From NCBI GenBank assembly GCA_032158295.1, contig JASTWB010000045.1, positions 42,240-106,239 on the forward strand: a DNA stretch of 64,000 bases, in the 5' to 3' direction. The position numbers and the translations under genes are program-made. This DNA comes from Pycnopodia helianthoides (taxonomy: Eukaryota; Echinodermata; Asteroidea; Forcipulatida; Asteriidae). The notes beneath the pieces are model-generated. The model was not told the origin of the DNA, did no database searches, and saw only the letters and a list, made by a program, of their open reading frames with translations. The stretch's first letter is position 1. Each line of letters opens with the position of its first letter. Below are positions 36,273 through 50,449 of the stretch, piece by piece.

Positions 36273-36626
36273 TTAAAGGTATTGTACACTTTTGGTAACA
36301 GCTCAAAATCAGTGTCCACATTTGTGTGTGATTCAACATATGCATGAACAAACAACCCTGTCAAAGTTTGAGCTCAATTGGTCATCGATGTCACAAGAAA
36401 ATAGTGAAAAGAGACCTCATGTGTTTTCTGTTTTTTCAAACATCAAGTTTTTATCACGCGTGATAAAAGCTGTTGTTTTACTCATTTCTCAGAAACGATA
36501 GCATTATAGATAGAAATATTTTAAGGAACCCTTTCTACCATTACTTACTTTAAATCATGTAAGTTATGTGTGAATCTGTGAACATTTGTGTTTTTCTACC
36601 TTACCAATAGTGAACAGGGCCTTTAA
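36273..36626. mobile_element. TTAA-flanked MITE, right copy of 30299-30651
   Basis: TTAA at 36273-36276 and 36623-36626, with the tttatcacgcgtgataaaa palindrome conserved. Confidence 0.7.
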
Positions 36627-36954
36627 TCTAATCTCCTTGATTGGAGCAACAGCATAATCTCAGCAGTCGACAATGCGTGCCTGACTTGGTGAATTTCTTG
36701 CCAAACAATTTTAGATGGCGTAGCCAATCTCGTCCAAGAAGATTTGGTCCTTGACCTGACACAATGAGAAGTGGAAATGAGTCTTCTGGTTATTATCACC
36801 GTGACTGAACAGCTACCAACCACGGTATTTCTGGCCTGTATAAGTTCGCAACTCGGAGTGTTTCCCCGTATGAAGTGTAGGTTTCTCTTGCTTAATACAG
36901 AATCATAAGTGGTCTCACTTATGATGGAGACAGAGGCACCGGTGTCAATTTCCA
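36627..36954 (-). pseudogene. Gypsy protease fragment, right copy
   Basis: Mirror of 29962-30298. The frame contains MEIDTGASVSIISE and is then disrupted by indels distinct from those on the left. Confidence 0.75.
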
Positions 36955-37468
36955 TTCATAAATACCTGGGACAGTTTATCCATTCTGATTGGTGGAGAGC
37001 GTGTCACGTGGGGTGTTTTAAACAGATGATATAGACACGGCTAGAAGTGTTTAAACACACCTGTGGCGCGCAAGGTTACAAACAGGCGCTAATTTACGCG
37101 AAACGCAATCAACACATATTGGTATTCAATCTAAAAACATGTTGGTGTTATGACGCGCGCGTACGCACAACTGTTGAGCGTGGCGTGTATATCCTTCGCG
37201 AAACAGGGCTCAAGGACGTACAGGAAATGAAAGTTAACAGAAAAGTTGAGATTTTCCCAACAATATTACGCTTTTTAACACAAAGGGCATTTATGAATGG
37301 GAATAAAAGAGTAGTGACTTGGTCTTAACCGGCCATTTAAAACCTTGCAGGGCCGTGGCCGTGCGATAAAGACCTCGCCTTCGCTCGTCCTTATCACACG
37401 GCCACGACTCTGCCGGTTTTAAACGGCCGGTTAAGACCGCGTCACCACCCTTTCATTCCCTTATTCAT
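36955..37468. mobile_element. Inverted-repeat element inside the Gypsy copy, right
   Basis: Mirror of 29466-29961. The hairpin tip near 37365-37400 carries an extra segment (gacctcgccttcgctcgtcc) missing from the left copy, while the flanking cacggccacg stem is conserved. Confidence 0.65.
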
Positions 37469-37485
37469 ACCTTACATTTGTTAAT

Positions 37486-38455
37486 CAGTACATGGTGGCT
37501 CCTTGGTTTGTGCTGAAGTTTTATACATTCACGGAGGTTTTGATGTCCGGTTCCATACAGTACGCTTTATGCTCCTTGTTGACTTTTGACTCTACTGGAA
37601 TGGAAGACGATTTACCATTCCGACAAACTTTGGCTAAATGTCCCTGTTTTCCACAGTTAGACAAATATTAGAACGTACCCTGCAATCATTGGCAGAGTGA
37701 TCTGTGCGTCACATCGATAACATTTAGTGAATTGTGTACCTTGTTTGTTGGGCTGTGCGTGTGGATATGACCTTGTCTGGCTAGGCCCCCTGGTGCAGGT
37801 ACTTGCAACTTTGTTGGCTTGCTGCATTAGTCTTCTGCCACTGGCACGGAGTCAAAGTTTCTTTGAAGGTCTTTTGCATTCTTCTTGGCTAGCTCCATGG
37901 CTTGTGCAATTTCCCATGCCTTCGTGAATTTAAGGGATGGCTCTGATACCAGTCTCCGTTGTACACGCTTATCATTTATGCCACATACTAAGCAATCCCG
38001 CAACATATCCTCTAGTTTAGCCTCATACTCACAGTGGCGTGCGAGCCGGCGTTATTCAGCAACAAATTCGGCGGTTTTCTCCCCTTGTTGCTGAATGCGG
38101 TGTTAAACTTATATCGTTGAACGATTACTGACGGTAGTGGGTTGAAATGATCCTTAGCAATCACTATTAGTTCATCAAATGTCTAATCACCTGGCTTAGC
38201 TGGTGCTACATGTACAAGTCTTGATACAGCACCACACAGCACCACACACACTTAACAGAATAGCTCTCTGCTAACCAGCATCCGTTACATCATTTGCTTA
38301 AAAAAAAAACTGCTTCAATCGCTCCACATACGTAGGCCATGCTTCAGTGTCCTTTTCAGGTTGAAATTCACCGATATGCCCAAAGGTATTCATACTGAAG
38401 TTTCTTCTCGATGATCTCCCTGTTTAGCAGGATCCCAACCTCATCGCCAAAATGT
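37486..38455 (-). pseudogene. Decayed Gypsy gag and leader, right copy
   Basis: Mirror of 28490-29465. The gag start is at about 38393 and the zinc-knuckle region at about 37640-37745. It is frameshifted and non-functional. Confidence 0.75.
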
Positions 38456-38639
38456 TATAACTTCAATATGACAGTCTGATCCAAAGGGTTATACTTCTTA
38501 CTTTTTACTTAACAACAACAAGGATAGATGCCATCATTAACTACAGCACATGTCCTAAACACAACTTGTCAACCGAGTACGCTTACACGAAACTCACTGT
38601 AGGTAACTACAAATGTCCCTTGTGTTTGTGTTTGAACTA

Positions 38640-38950
38640 TTCCAATACAAAGTCCAGCTTGGTCTGTAATAATTGGCCTGGTGTTTATAGCAGGTTGATT
38701 GTGTGTTCAGGATCCTTTCCAATACAAAGTCCAGCTTGGTCTGTAACAATTGGCCTGGCGTTTATAACAAGTTGATTGTGTGTTCATGATCCTTTCCAAT
38801 ACAAAGTCCAGCTTGGTCTGTAATAATTGGCCTGGTGTTTATAGCAGGTTGATTGTGTGTTCAGGATCCTTTCCAATACAAAGTCCAGCTTAGTCTGTAA
38901 TAATTGGCCTGGTGTTTATAGCAGGTTGATTGTGTGTGCAGGATCCTTCA
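38640..38950. repeat. ~77 bp minisatellite, right array (about 4 copies)
   Basis: Same unit as 27533-28310, but about six copies fewer. This accounts for most of the roughly 0.56 kb shift in pairing between arms here. Confidence 0.9.
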
Positions 38951-39324
38951 TACACATTAAGACACAACATCAAGCATTGTTGAACTCTTCCATCGGTTTG
39001 TCAGTAACTCACTTATTCTCATAAAAGCACTATTTACAGCTGGAGATAAGTTGACACATTGCCCTATGACCAGTGAGACACAATGAGACGATGTGTGTCT
39101 AACACACATGTGTGGAAGATCATTAAGGTTTGCAGTTACCGATAAGTCTCACATTATTTTTTTGTTTATTTTTCCAAAATGCTACAGTTTGCAAACTGTC
39201 AAAAAAATCTGGAAAAAACTGAAAAGGGTTTGAAGAACTAATTTCAACGGCAAGCAGATGGCAACACTTACGATCACTTATCACAAAGGTTAAGAAAAAA
39301 CTTCAACATTTTCAAACTGATGCA

Positions 39325-39660
39325 TGACTGGATTACTTATTCTGAAGATTATGTGTATGGGTTTTGAGGCATTGCATGGTGAGGTATCAGTATATAATCG
39401 GTTTGCGGTAACACCATGTGTAAAAAAAAAAATATCTACTTGCTGTGTAGATTTGTTCTTTAGAGAACTTGTCTTGCTATTTATTCTACTACCGCGGAGT
39501 AGGTTTTTTCGGAATTCGGGAGACTTCTCAGTTCTGAAAAGAACTGTCCTGCTTATTAACTACTACCTGGGTGGGAGGTAGGAAATCGGCCTGGACTACT
39601 ACTTTAGCTTGTGGATCGGGGGGACTTCTCGTAATTAACTGCACTGCCGCGGAGTGAGTG
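39325..39660. repeat. Dispersed repeat, right copy
   Basis: Mirror of 26820-27155. Its first ~70 bases (gggttttgaggcattgcatg and following) reappear in diverged form at 63950-64000. Confidence 0.6.
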
Positions 39661-41004
39661 AAGATTATGTAATTGTGAGATTATTAAGATAAGGTACAAC
39701 TACTGTTGTTATAAATTTATCAATTTTTCATAGAGCAATTTCTGCCCATTTACACGCTCTCCAGTTGCCTTGCCTAAATTCTGGACTAGTGCCGAAATCC
39801 AGATATGCATTTTTTTCCACTTTTCTTTGCATCTCTGACTATGTCTCCTCAAATAAAACTGATCTGAATATTCAGATAAAATAGTCCTAAAACTTACTAA
39901 TCAGAAATTTAGTTAACGTAGCTTACAGCTCCCATGAAAAAGCCAATTGTTTTCACTATACAAGTGATAACATTCTTGACAAATTAGTCCGAGGCAGCAG
40001 GTTCAAGTAAGTGCTCTTTGTTCAACCCAAAATTAAAAAAAAACGGCTTATGAGTGATTTCATTATCTTGCAAAGAAAAAGGACAATTGCTTTCATATTA
40101 CACAATAAAGTTGCCAAGGCTCAAACTACTTGGAACCCTCAAAACATAATAATAAACCCTCATAAACATGACAAGACAAGAATTATGACTTATCAGCCAT
40201 AACTAAACTCAAAATCAATCCAGACATTGTTACTAAACCTTACCATAAAAGAAGAGGCATTTGCATAATGAACCGTAATGGTTATCTAGAATTAGGTTAT
40301 CAACCTTTTGAATCTGAGCACAACACAATTTTTTACCAAGGTATAGCACCACAAACCACTGATCTGGTACTGCGGGCACACCTTTTGTAGGGAGACCTAT
40401 AATTTAAGTGAATGTTCAGTCCCTGCAGCCAAAATATCTGATTGTGTGGACCACTTCCTTCTTCAAGTAGTTACCACCCAACCCACATCTGTAGGTGATA
40501 CAGCAAAAATACTGCAGAAACTTGAAGAATATCCATTTCCACCTAATATTCTGATAGCAAGTATTTAATGTTATTCCAATGTACAGAAATGTCTGCAAAT
40601 CGGAGGTAATAAATGGTGTTGCACTGCCCTCAATCGGAATCACCATCCATACTCCCATCACAAAACCACCCTCAATCTACATCCATAAACTCCTGGAACT
40701 GATTTGAGGAAGAAATGACTTCTAATTCCCTGACAATTACTTTCAGGCCCAGAATTTTGTGATTGGTTAAAAAACATATTCTTGAAAAGCTGATCGTACT
40801 TGTCGTTTATAATAGTACTGAGTAAGATTTCCAGAGTCTCATCAACATAATGAATCAAGTAAACCTTACCTTCAAATTTACTTTTGAAGCCTGTGGATAT
40901 TTCTAGCATCTACCTTCACTTGACAATCTTCAAAGGTGAAAGATTCAATGAAGCTAACACAAAAGTCTATACCAAACCGATTGAAACTTAAGAAACATGC
41001 ACAT
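39661..41004. other. Noncoding or decayed repeat sequence, right arm
   Basis: Mirror of 25463-26819. Open frames are broken at different places from those on the left. Nothing I can name. Confidence 0.4.
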
Positions 41005-41387
41005 CAGGGCTCGAATTTGACACTGGACCGCAGGCCCAAGGCCAGTGATTTTAGTAAACTCATGACCGAACAATCCGGCGGTCTTGTGTTTTCAATTCAA
41101 TAACAATTTATGTAACTCACTCTATAATATCTTGGGAACATAACAAATTATGTTCAAATGTTGACTTTGAGTAATGATTAGAAATATAGTTAATACCCAT
41201 AAAGACAAAATGAGGTAAATCTTCTCTTATATGTCTGAGTGCTTGTTCAATTAAATGCAAGTTAAACTGTGCAAGAAAGTCTTTTCTCAGTTTGAATCTG
41301 GTCTTGTAAAATTATTTCTGGTCCAGAAAACATTTTGAGATACAAGTCCTGTGGTCTTGTGGATTTTCCCCCCAAATTCGAGCCCTG
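41005..41387. mobile_element. hAT-like MITE, right copy
   Basis: Mirror of 25065-25462, 383 bp, with ends cagggctcgaatttg and ccaaattcgagccctg. Flanks atgcacat and atgaacat match a decayed 8 bp duplication. Confidence 0.6.
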
Positions 41388-41990
41388 TACATGAACATGT
41401 ACCTACATTTTCCATATAAATCTTGTTTGTTGAGGATAGTATTGCAGCAGGGGCTGTGTACACTAATCAGATCACATTGAAAATGGAAATATAAAAGCAA
41501 GTACATGTATTTTGCTCGCATCATACTTTAAGAGATCTTTCACAGCCACAAAATCAACTGTGTACGGTGTAATAAAGTCCAATGTTTTTAGTACATCTTT
41601 AATAATATCACTCTGTATAATTACCTCCCATTGCGCCAGAGAGTGTCTCTTATTTTCACTTGGGCCCAAACCCAACATAAAGAGGTGCCTCTACCCTTTA
41701 ATTTCATCCTTGCTGAAACCTTGACAGTATGCATGGTTAGACACCAGGCTACACATTTAACTTCAAAATATATTTCCCCCCCCCAAAAAAAAATCCCCAA
41801 ATTAAAATGTTAATATATTTTATTTGTTTATTTTAATTTGTTAATTTATTGGGCATCGAACAGCACAATTAGCCCTCAAAACAGGATGAATAGGAAACAA
41901 GTAGAAATGTTCACTTTTAGATGTGGGAGGAAACCCATGCAATCAGGTAGGGACTGAAAACCCAATCCACATGTAAGGCTCTGGTTCGAC

Positions 41991-42354
41991 ATAATAATAA
42001 TAATAATAATCTTCGGTTTTTATATAGCGCTTTACACACCTGAAGGGCTCTCAAAGCGCTTCACACTTATTACCCCTGGTCACTGGGCCATTAGTTTCAT
42101 TCCTTAAACCATCTCAGCTCCCTGGGAGTATACAGCCTATGCAACAAATAATGCGCTACTAAGCTAAATCAATCACAAGAACAATCTCTGCCCTCACAGG
42201 TACCCATTTTACCCCTGGGTGGAGAGAAGCAATTATAGTGAAGTGTCTTGCTCAGGGACACAAGTGTCACGACCGGGACTCGAACCCACACTCTGCTGAA
42301 CACAAACACCAGAGCTTGAGTTCGGTGTTCTTAACCACTCGGCCACAACACCCC
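41991..42354 (-). repeat. tRNA-derived SINE, right copy
   Basis: Mirror of 24005-24368. The trinucleotide tail is at 41991-42010 and the B box gggactcgaaccc (reverse strand) is near 42275-42288. Confidence 0.8.
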
Positions 42355-42544
42355 ACATGGGATTCAAACCAGGGTCCACAGAGGTGAAAGAACCACAAAG
42401 CCAAACTCATGCAATTATTATTTAACAATAAACTCTTTATACCCAATAAATGTGTCTGTTTTTTATTTAAGAATGCTTTTCAAGCTGTGCAACAAGAACA
42501 AGACAAAACAAAAAACTGAACCAGGATTTTGTATTAGAGGGTTA

Positions 42545-43090
42545 AGAAAAAATGGGTGGGGTTCAGGGGGCAAAGCCCCCTGAAGCTCTGAGCCTTTGGC
42601 GTTCTGCGGGGTAAAAATTCAAGCCTCCATGTGCCTAAAACAGAGAAATAGACACTTTTATAGGAAATCAGATCCATATAAATCTTCTAAATTTACATGA
42701 AAAATTTCTGTAACATCGATAGTGGAGGTCCAGGGGTGAAGCCCCGGTGGGGGTCCAGGGGGCGAAGCCCCCGGTAGCTCTGAGCTTTTGGCTTTTTTTG
42801 AGGGGTGAAAAATCAAGCCTCCATGTGCCTAAAACAGAGAAATAGACACACTTTCATAGGAAATCAGATCCATATAAATCTTCTAAATTTACTGGAAAAT
42901 TTCCTTAACACCGATGGTGGTGGTCCAGGGGTGAGGCTCCGAGGAGGGGGGGGATTAGCTCTGAGCATTTTGAGGGGTGAAATATCAAGCCTCGGTGTGC
43001 CTGAAACCGAGAAATAGGCACACTTTTTAAGCACTTCTGATCCATACCAAACTTTACACAAAGAAAATTTCAATCCCACAAATCTCGCGC
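42545..43090. repeat. ~200 bp GC-rich tandem repeat, right copy
   Basis: Mirror of 23230-23815, with the same gggggcaaagccccctg hairpin and three units. Confidence 0.7.
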
Positions 43091-43668
43091 TTGGATCTGG
43101 TCGCTGCAATATCTGGTTTTATGCGTATTCATTCATTCAAAAAATATAGTTCAAGCTAAGTGTAGTCTTTACCAGAAAGGCATGAAATATATTTTATCCA
43201 GGACAATTTGGCACGTCAGGTTGCAAACGCTTATGTTATCGTGCAAATCCAAGCAATAACAAGTGACATATCATGAAAGATTCATTTTTGCAGAAAGAAA
43301 CAAATTTGATAGGTTTAAGATGAAAAAGAAATCCACTCTGCCGCTGGGGGAAAAGACACCACGTACACTTGTGGCTAATTTTTAAGCAAGCAGAAAGTAA
43401 AAAAATGATTGAGAAAAATCAAATTTTACCCGGGGGATCACACCCAAGTTTACGATACAACCTGGGAAGCAGCAGCCAAGGGATCACCTTGAGGGGATGC
43501 GACTTTTTTAAATTTAAATGTCAGGTAATGAACCACAAGGGAAACTGATTTGGTAGTCAGTCAGACTGAACATTTGCATTATGCTTGAAGTTCTGCCCGA
43601 TTAATCTTTAGAGAATTAGCGATGTTTTTATGGAAGTGCAGGAATTTCGAAGCTGTTTCCTGCGGTAG

Positions 43669-43836
43669 CCAGCGAACAATAAACTGCCGAAAAGTGTTGT
43701 GAAATTATTTCTTATGGCTTTTGTATGGTCTCTGGTAGTCAACCATCCCATGACTGTTTGGATGTTGTTTTAGTGGGAGACAATGGTCTCTGCATTTTGA
43801 AAAATCAATATGCAATGGTTAAAAATGTTCTTTTAG
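43669..43836 (+). pseudogene. Exon U1 of an unidentified gene, right copy, frameshifted
   Basis: Mirror of 22512-22680. Acceptor and donor (ttttag|gtaagt) are kept, but one base is missing near 43683-43690, so the conserved frame breaks after four or five codons of the shared stretch. Either a true lesion or a sequencing error. Confidence 0.45.
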
Positions 43837-46180
43837 GTAAGTTCTAACATTCCCTTCTCTTCTAACCCCCTTTTATCCTTTTCTGTGAGGATCTTGCAAA
43901 TATTAAAGAAAACCTCTGTTTTATTAAAAGTTTGTGTGATTTAAAATATAGTATAGACAGCGGATGCTAAAGTTAGACCCAAACCGGTTTAACTTTCGAG
44001 CAGCGGGGGGTGGTTGTATAAATAAAAGTACCTTGCGTTCAGACAGCTTGAAGTTAAACTTCGGTTTTAAGAGATCAAATAGCATCAAGACCCAACACAA
44101 CAACTTCCGCTACATTTACAAAAAACCCTGCATTGAACATTGCATTGAAATACACAAGCGTGTACAAAAGATGCGTGCTTTCACAATTTATGTTGTGGTA
44201 TGCAACACGTCCTGGGTCACCGGTCACCGTTGAGGACTTAAAACCGGACGTGGTTAACTTTATTCTGTTCGCACACCGTGCTAAAAGATAAGCACCAAGT
44301 GGTTTAGCGTTAAACCACCCTCGCCGACCGATTTAACTCATTCGAGTGCAACTCGATTCGGCTAAGTTTTAAGAGCGTTCAGACTCACAAAGTTAAACCT
44401 GAATGAGTTAAAACTGCCTTACATGTACAACCGACTTTAGTACTGTGTCTAAATGACCTTGTAGTGAGGTTACTATATCATGTACATGTATGCTGGGCTT
44501 TTGTTAGTGTCTCTCGTTCTTTCTGGCTCTGAACCAAGTCTAAGTTTTATAACAATATGTTATGTAAATATTTTTAGCAAGGAGAGTTTTTCTAGGCCAT
44601 TCAGACATGCTAGAACCAAACAGCTTTAAGGGGCTCTGAACCCCTGCCAAGGGCTTTGTCTTAAGCGGGCCCATGGAGCCCTTGCTGTAAGTGCCATGAC
44701 CCCTGATGCCCCCTAACCCCACATTTCAAGACAGATTGACGCTCATTGCATAGTTTTAAAAACATCCACTCTGCACCAAACAGCATTGTGTGTATCTACA
44801 TGTATGGACATCATGTTTGCATCTAGGCATTATATTAAGAGTAATGTATACCTGTAGTCACTTCAATTTCATTGTACAAATAGAAAGGTTATCATGGTTA
44901 TAAATGCACAATCCAGTATTGTAAGTTGCCATAACCAAACAAGACCCTTGAACATGAATTGATAAATCAATGAAAACATTTTCCTCGATGTATTTAGTTG
45001 TGTTTAAAAAAAAAATCTTGGTAAATAGAATAAGAAATTGTTATTTGGTCTTAGATGGCCGTTTAGGACCAGCAGAGTCTTGGCTGTTTACATGTAGTTG
45101 TAATTTCCTAGTTATGAAACATTAAAATCTTGTCCGCTATAAATACAAACAATTTGCAAATTACACACAAACGTTTTGCAAATATAACTTACCAGTATTT
45201 GATGGAAGGAAATGGCATGAAACACAGCAACAAATCTTGTAGTTTTAGAGTAAATTCCAGCAATGATCTGTTAGATGTTGGCACACCACACTAAATGGTG
45301 CCACTCTGTATATTGTTACCATAGAGTTACAAACATGTAGCTCTATGGTTAAACTATTGCATTGTGGAAATCCCCGTTTCTATTTATACGCTTTGTGATG
45401 TATTGTTATACATGTCATAGGATTACTGCATTGAGTGCATGACATACATGTACTGGAATGACATTGACCTCAAATTCTTGGTATCAAACCCACACATCTT
45501 ACTGTGACTCAGTAACATATCAAAAACAGGTTGTTGAACATTTCACTGGAGCATACTGGAATACTTTCCAGCATGGTTTATGTTTCAGATGTCATCTTTG
45601 AATAAAACTGTTTGTTTCCACACTTTATAAATATTTCAATCATCTTGATAAATAATCAGACTAATTCTATTGCATCTTATTGAAAATTATAAAACCATTT
45701 GTAAATGAAATTGTTTCCTATGATTTAATTAAAGAAATTAATCAATACATACTTTCATTGTTCGTTATGAATTGAACAATCCCATTTATGATTGATGTAC
45801 TGCTGTGTGCAGCTAACTGGAGAAAAGTCTGGAGTAATGGTAGCCACATCAAACAACCAATTAAAATTGTTTAACAGGTTCTAAAAATACATCCCAGAGC
45901 TGTTTTTTAAACTGTTTTATTTACAGGAATACAATATTTACTGTGCAGTTGTTTGATTTTAAAGCCTTTTAGTTTTCCCTTAATTTCATCACAGAGTGAA
46001 GACATAATTTTTGGTTATAGATGTAAAAACGATTTCATCTTCATGTAAGTCCTGTATTAGTAACCCATAGTCATTAGCCATGCCCAATCAGACTAAAGCC
46101 TGTGGTTTAGACAGTTTAACAATCTTTGTGAATCCCTTATTTGATTCGTTCTGCTTTACTTTATTTCTCATTGATCTCAG
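43837..46180. other. Noncoding stretch between U1 and U2, right arm
   Basis: Mirror of 20161-22511, including the block of inverted gtttaac/gttaaac motifs near 43960-44430. No gene seen. Confidence 0.4.
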
Positions 46181-46360
46181 GTGTCCCTCCTCATGTCTAC
46201 CAGCATCTTGGAAGCCCATCACCATGGTAACCCAAGACCCACAAGATCCTAGTCAGTCTCAGACTCCCAAGACAGATGCTGAAGACTCTACCAGTGAAGC
46301 TCTGAAGACACTACAGGGAGAGTTGGAAATGTACAACAAACAGGAAGCTCACAATGAGAG
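46181..46360 (+). CDS. Exon U2 of an unidentified gene, right copy
   Basis: Mirror of 19981-20160 with acceptor tgatctcag and donor gagag|gtaaga. The ATG at 46224 has the same strong context (catcaccATGG), and the frame differs from the left copy only at TPRADAED against TPKTDAED. Of the three exon-like segments it is the only one open in both arms with intact splice sites. Confidence 0.5.
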
Positions 46361-48688
46361 GTAAGAATTATTTTTGAAATGCTGTGAACATGATTACCGT
46401 TTCACGAATTGCCAAAAAGTTACCTGGAACCAAACCTTAAAGTTTTGAGATAACCACACTTGAAGTTAAACTAGTTTTGAAATCGATGGTTTGTAGACTT
46501 TCGACTTTGAAAGTCTACAAATCAGTGATGATCAAAGGTAGTTATCCACAAAAAATGCTAGCTAAACAAGCGAGAACTAGTTTTTAGTAAGCGAGAACGA
46601 GATACCCTTAATCAGCCTCCCCTGCCTGGTCCCGCAGGCAATCGCTCAGTATCGCTCATTTATGAAATGCTAAATGAATGAGCACTTTTGAGGGTTCACT
46701 GACCCATGAACGATTTGGTTTGGTACGTTCACACAAGTAGCTAACTTTGCTGCCAACTTCGCTGCTAGCGAACAGCATCAAATCTTTGACTGTGTGAACG
46801 CAAAAGTTAGCTAACTTCGCTGCTAACTCCAAAAGTTAGAGGTTAAAATTTCCGCTGCCAGCTCAACTTATCAGTGAAACTTGATACTTTAGCCACAGAG
46901 AAAGGAAATTGGCAGTGTTTTTTTTGTGTGTGAACATAACTGACCTTAGCTAGCTGTAAACATGATTTCAACTTGATGTTACAGCGCTGTGTATTTTTTT
47001 CTCCTGGAGGGAATTGCACGTAGTCCTATACATTTTTCTCTTTCTCCTCAGTTGCCGCCAAAATTCTTTAAGTTTTACAATTAAGTTGACATCGTCTATA
47101 TTCCTTATGACAGCTAAATCATACTCATAACACAGAAAGATAATGAAGACCACAGAATCAGACATTGTTGGATCATGGAGGTTTCTACCTCCATGGTTGG
47201 ATCCATGTTTGTAATTATATATCTGAACGATCGAAAAAACGATTCTACGGCCGGCCACGTGAAGTGATCAACCTCATTCCCGGAGCAAGCAACGCACGTG
47301 ATGTGGTACGGTGACACCGCACACTAATGGGGACGAAATTGTTGCATTCAACTTGGCTAGTATGGTATAACGCACTCAAAATCAAAATGCTCTTCTCTTT
47401 TCAAATCGGCGAACCTTAACAAAAATAAGAAACTTTTTATTTGTATTAACTAAGCTATTCTTCAAGCCAACATGCACATTTCTTCTACAAAACTATTTTC
47501 CATTAATGTTTAATTTCTTTGCTTGTTTTTGTTTTTTAAACTAGGATAAATTTAAAGGACCTGTTTGTGTAAAGGCTTTAAAAATTAACGCATTTAGGTT
47601 GTCTTGTACCCGAGTCAACTTATTCATCAAGTAACAAATAATTGATGATGTCATATTTTCTGTTAACCTGTTAACTTTTGCGATTTTGCGAACGAATTGC
47701 TTTATTTGTTATAATTTTTTTAATGTATATTAATCAGTTTGGAGATGTTATGTATTTTTACTATATAATTTTTCAAATTATACAATAACTGGTCAATGTA
47801 ATGAAAACAAACATTCTGCATGTGTTTCTATTTTGAGAACATTAAGAATTAAAGCCCTACACAATGAACACCCCCCCCAAAAAAAAAAAACAACAACAAC
47901 AATTTTTGTGTATGTGGACTCTTTAAGGTGTCTCTAGGCTGAGTGTTTCTCTATTACAGGTTTTTTTAAAGAGCCTTTTCATGGTTGTTGTTCCCAAGTT
48001 TCTGATCAGATCAAACCGGACAGAATTCTGTGCGCGGATCGTCAACATGTTGCTTTGTAAAATACACTTAAAAGTGCAGAAAATTTCGTCAAAATCTCCT
48101 TCTTTTTTTTTACAGTAAGTTACAGATACATTTGTTGAACCTTTTGGTGTGAATTCTTACAGAATATTCTTTAAAAAAAATCTAGCGTAAATCATTGCAG
48201 CCTAATGTCTGAATATATTAAAGGCAATTTTAGTTTCTACTCCACACAATGAAATTTAAACTCCGAGTAAAACAATCCAATATATCAGAAAATGCAACCT
48301 ATTAGCTGCTTCAACTGCAGTTCAAGCATACTGCTTTACATGAACTATGTGTGTTGGAACTCATGAGTGCACCATAGACAGGTAACAATGGTAACTTGCT
48401 TAACTTAAAGTTGATATCAAGTTCAATATTCACCATACAATACAACCAGACAGACAGACAACAATGGTACATGTAGCTACATGTGTGTTTACAGTACAGA
48501 CAAACAACAATGGTAGCTTGACACACAAGTTCAGTATTCACTACTTGGTTGAATGAATTCTTTGCATGTTGTACCTACCTGTATCAGTCAGCCAACTTTG
48601 GGGTGTACTCATGTACATGTACCTGCTGCGTGACTCCAGGAGGAAATCAATCTTTTTGGTAAATGTTTTGTGCTTAGCGCCATTTTAG
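46361..48688. other. Noncoding stretch, right arm
   Basis: Mirror of 17611-19980. It contains the small gttcacaca MITE mirror (46728-46936) and only a single half of the 58 bp palindrome seen on the left (near 48361-48402). No gene is supported. Confidence 0.45.
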
Positions 48689-48836
48689 GACGGACCAGCT
48701 CTGGTGTTACATGTAGAATTCTTTGTTGTGAATTCAGAAAGAAATTTGATTTCTTTTCGTGTTCAATAAAACAAGGGACAATTCTGACAGTACTGCAGAC
48801 ATATTTAAGACAGCTGACAGTGGTAGCAGCGCTGAG
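48689..48836 (+). pseudogene. Exon U3 of an unidentified gene, right copy, one-base deletion near the 3' end
   Basis: Mirror of 17462-17610 with acceptor ccattttag and donor gag|gtaagt. It encodes the same VTCRILCCEFRKKFDFFSC stretch. gtggtagcagcgctgag replaces gtggttaatagcgctgag, shifting the last five codons and the exit phase. Confidence 0.45.
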
Positions 48837-50449
48837 GTAAGTACAGATCATAAACTAATTCTACTTTGCTTAACACTTTATCTTGAGATAGGCCTAATTT
48901 CGTACGTAGATGCAAATACTCCTTCATTTTTGTAAGTTTCATAATTTGTAAGTTTGTAACTTAGATGATAATGATTCATCTTTGGTCTACATGTAAAAGT
49001 GTTGTACAATTGACATGCTTGTATGGTTTCTCAAATAATGTAAACAGATTAGAACCTTAGTGTATTAACTGTTCTTGGCTTTTGACATTTTATGAGTTTT
49101 TAAAAGGGTTGAAATCATTTTTTTCTCAATCAAATAATCACCAGCATTTTGCTTTATAAGGTACTTGTCTCAAATTTTTGGGCAAAGTACCATGGTATCA
49201 TTTATATAAATTTTTTTTTACCTTAAATGTTGTTCAACTTTTGAAAGATTTTCATTTTATAAAAACAAAAATTACATTGAATGTATTTTAACCTCAAAAG
49301 AGTAAGATATTTTATTGTGTCCAGGCATCCATACATGTTTATCAGCGCTTTGTGCAGAGTGCTCCCTGAATATGTGTGTTGAGCACAAACTTACTCTCAA
49401 CCTGTGCATTTCTTCAAAGTAATCAGATCAGTCCGCAATAGAGCATACCAGACTCTGTAAATAAAAGCCTTAAAGATCACAATTTGTCCATCTGCTGGGA
49501 AGTTAAACATCAAATTTCCAGTAGGGTTTAATATGATCATGTTATCCACAGGTTTAGCTTCAATAGGCCTACTGTAGAGGAAAGTGCTTTACAAACCTTT
49601 GGAAAATCCCTCTTCCAAATATCACAATGATAGGAGCCATAACATTTTTGGTGAAATGAATGAAACAACCCGCTGACTTTATATGTGAAAAGCGATACTT
49701 CACCAACAATAAAGCCTGGACTCTTCACTAATGTCGGTTTAACAGGTTTTATTCAAATTGAAAAATGTGCTACGCACTTCAGTAATGGGGAAACCCATTC
49801 TACGTATTATTGTCATGTACGGTTGGTAATAATTTGATAAGAGTTCCTTTTTTAAATCTTCAAACATCACAAGCTAACAAAATTAGACGGGTTAAATGTT
49901 TTTGTAACAAAAAACAGCAACTGAGAATTCTGACATTGAGAGCTGTACAAGTGTTTTTGTTTTAAACAAGGTTTAGTCCTGGCAGCCAATCAGAAGAATA
50001 ATCAATTTAATGAATATTCTCAACTCTTGTGATCTCTTTGAGTCGGAACCAACACATGCTGTGTGTTTGTGTATCAGTCATGTTCATGTTTATGTATATT
50101 TGTAATAGGCAAAGCATGGACAGCATTTCAAATTCAAGAAGCACATATCGTTTTGTATCATCAGAAGGATCCACTAGTCACACAATTATTGCAAATTATG
50201 ATCCAAATTTTCATTAAGAAATGCAAAAAGGGTTTGGTAAATGACGCTGATGTCCGGAAACTGTGCAAGTCTTTATAAACATTTTTTGGGGCCATATCAC
50301 ATTCATCTATCCCAGCTGTACTAGATGTATGTTCTTTGTACATGTTCTGATAACTTGGGGTGGGGGTTGCCATTGGGGAAAGTAAAGTTGGGATTGTTTT
50401 GGTTGAAAAGGTCAAAAGTCAAGGGTTGTCTTGGTGTCTTGTACATGTA
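48837..50449. other. Noncoding stretch, right arm
   Basis: Mirror of 15936-17461. No convincing coding signal. Confidence 0.45.
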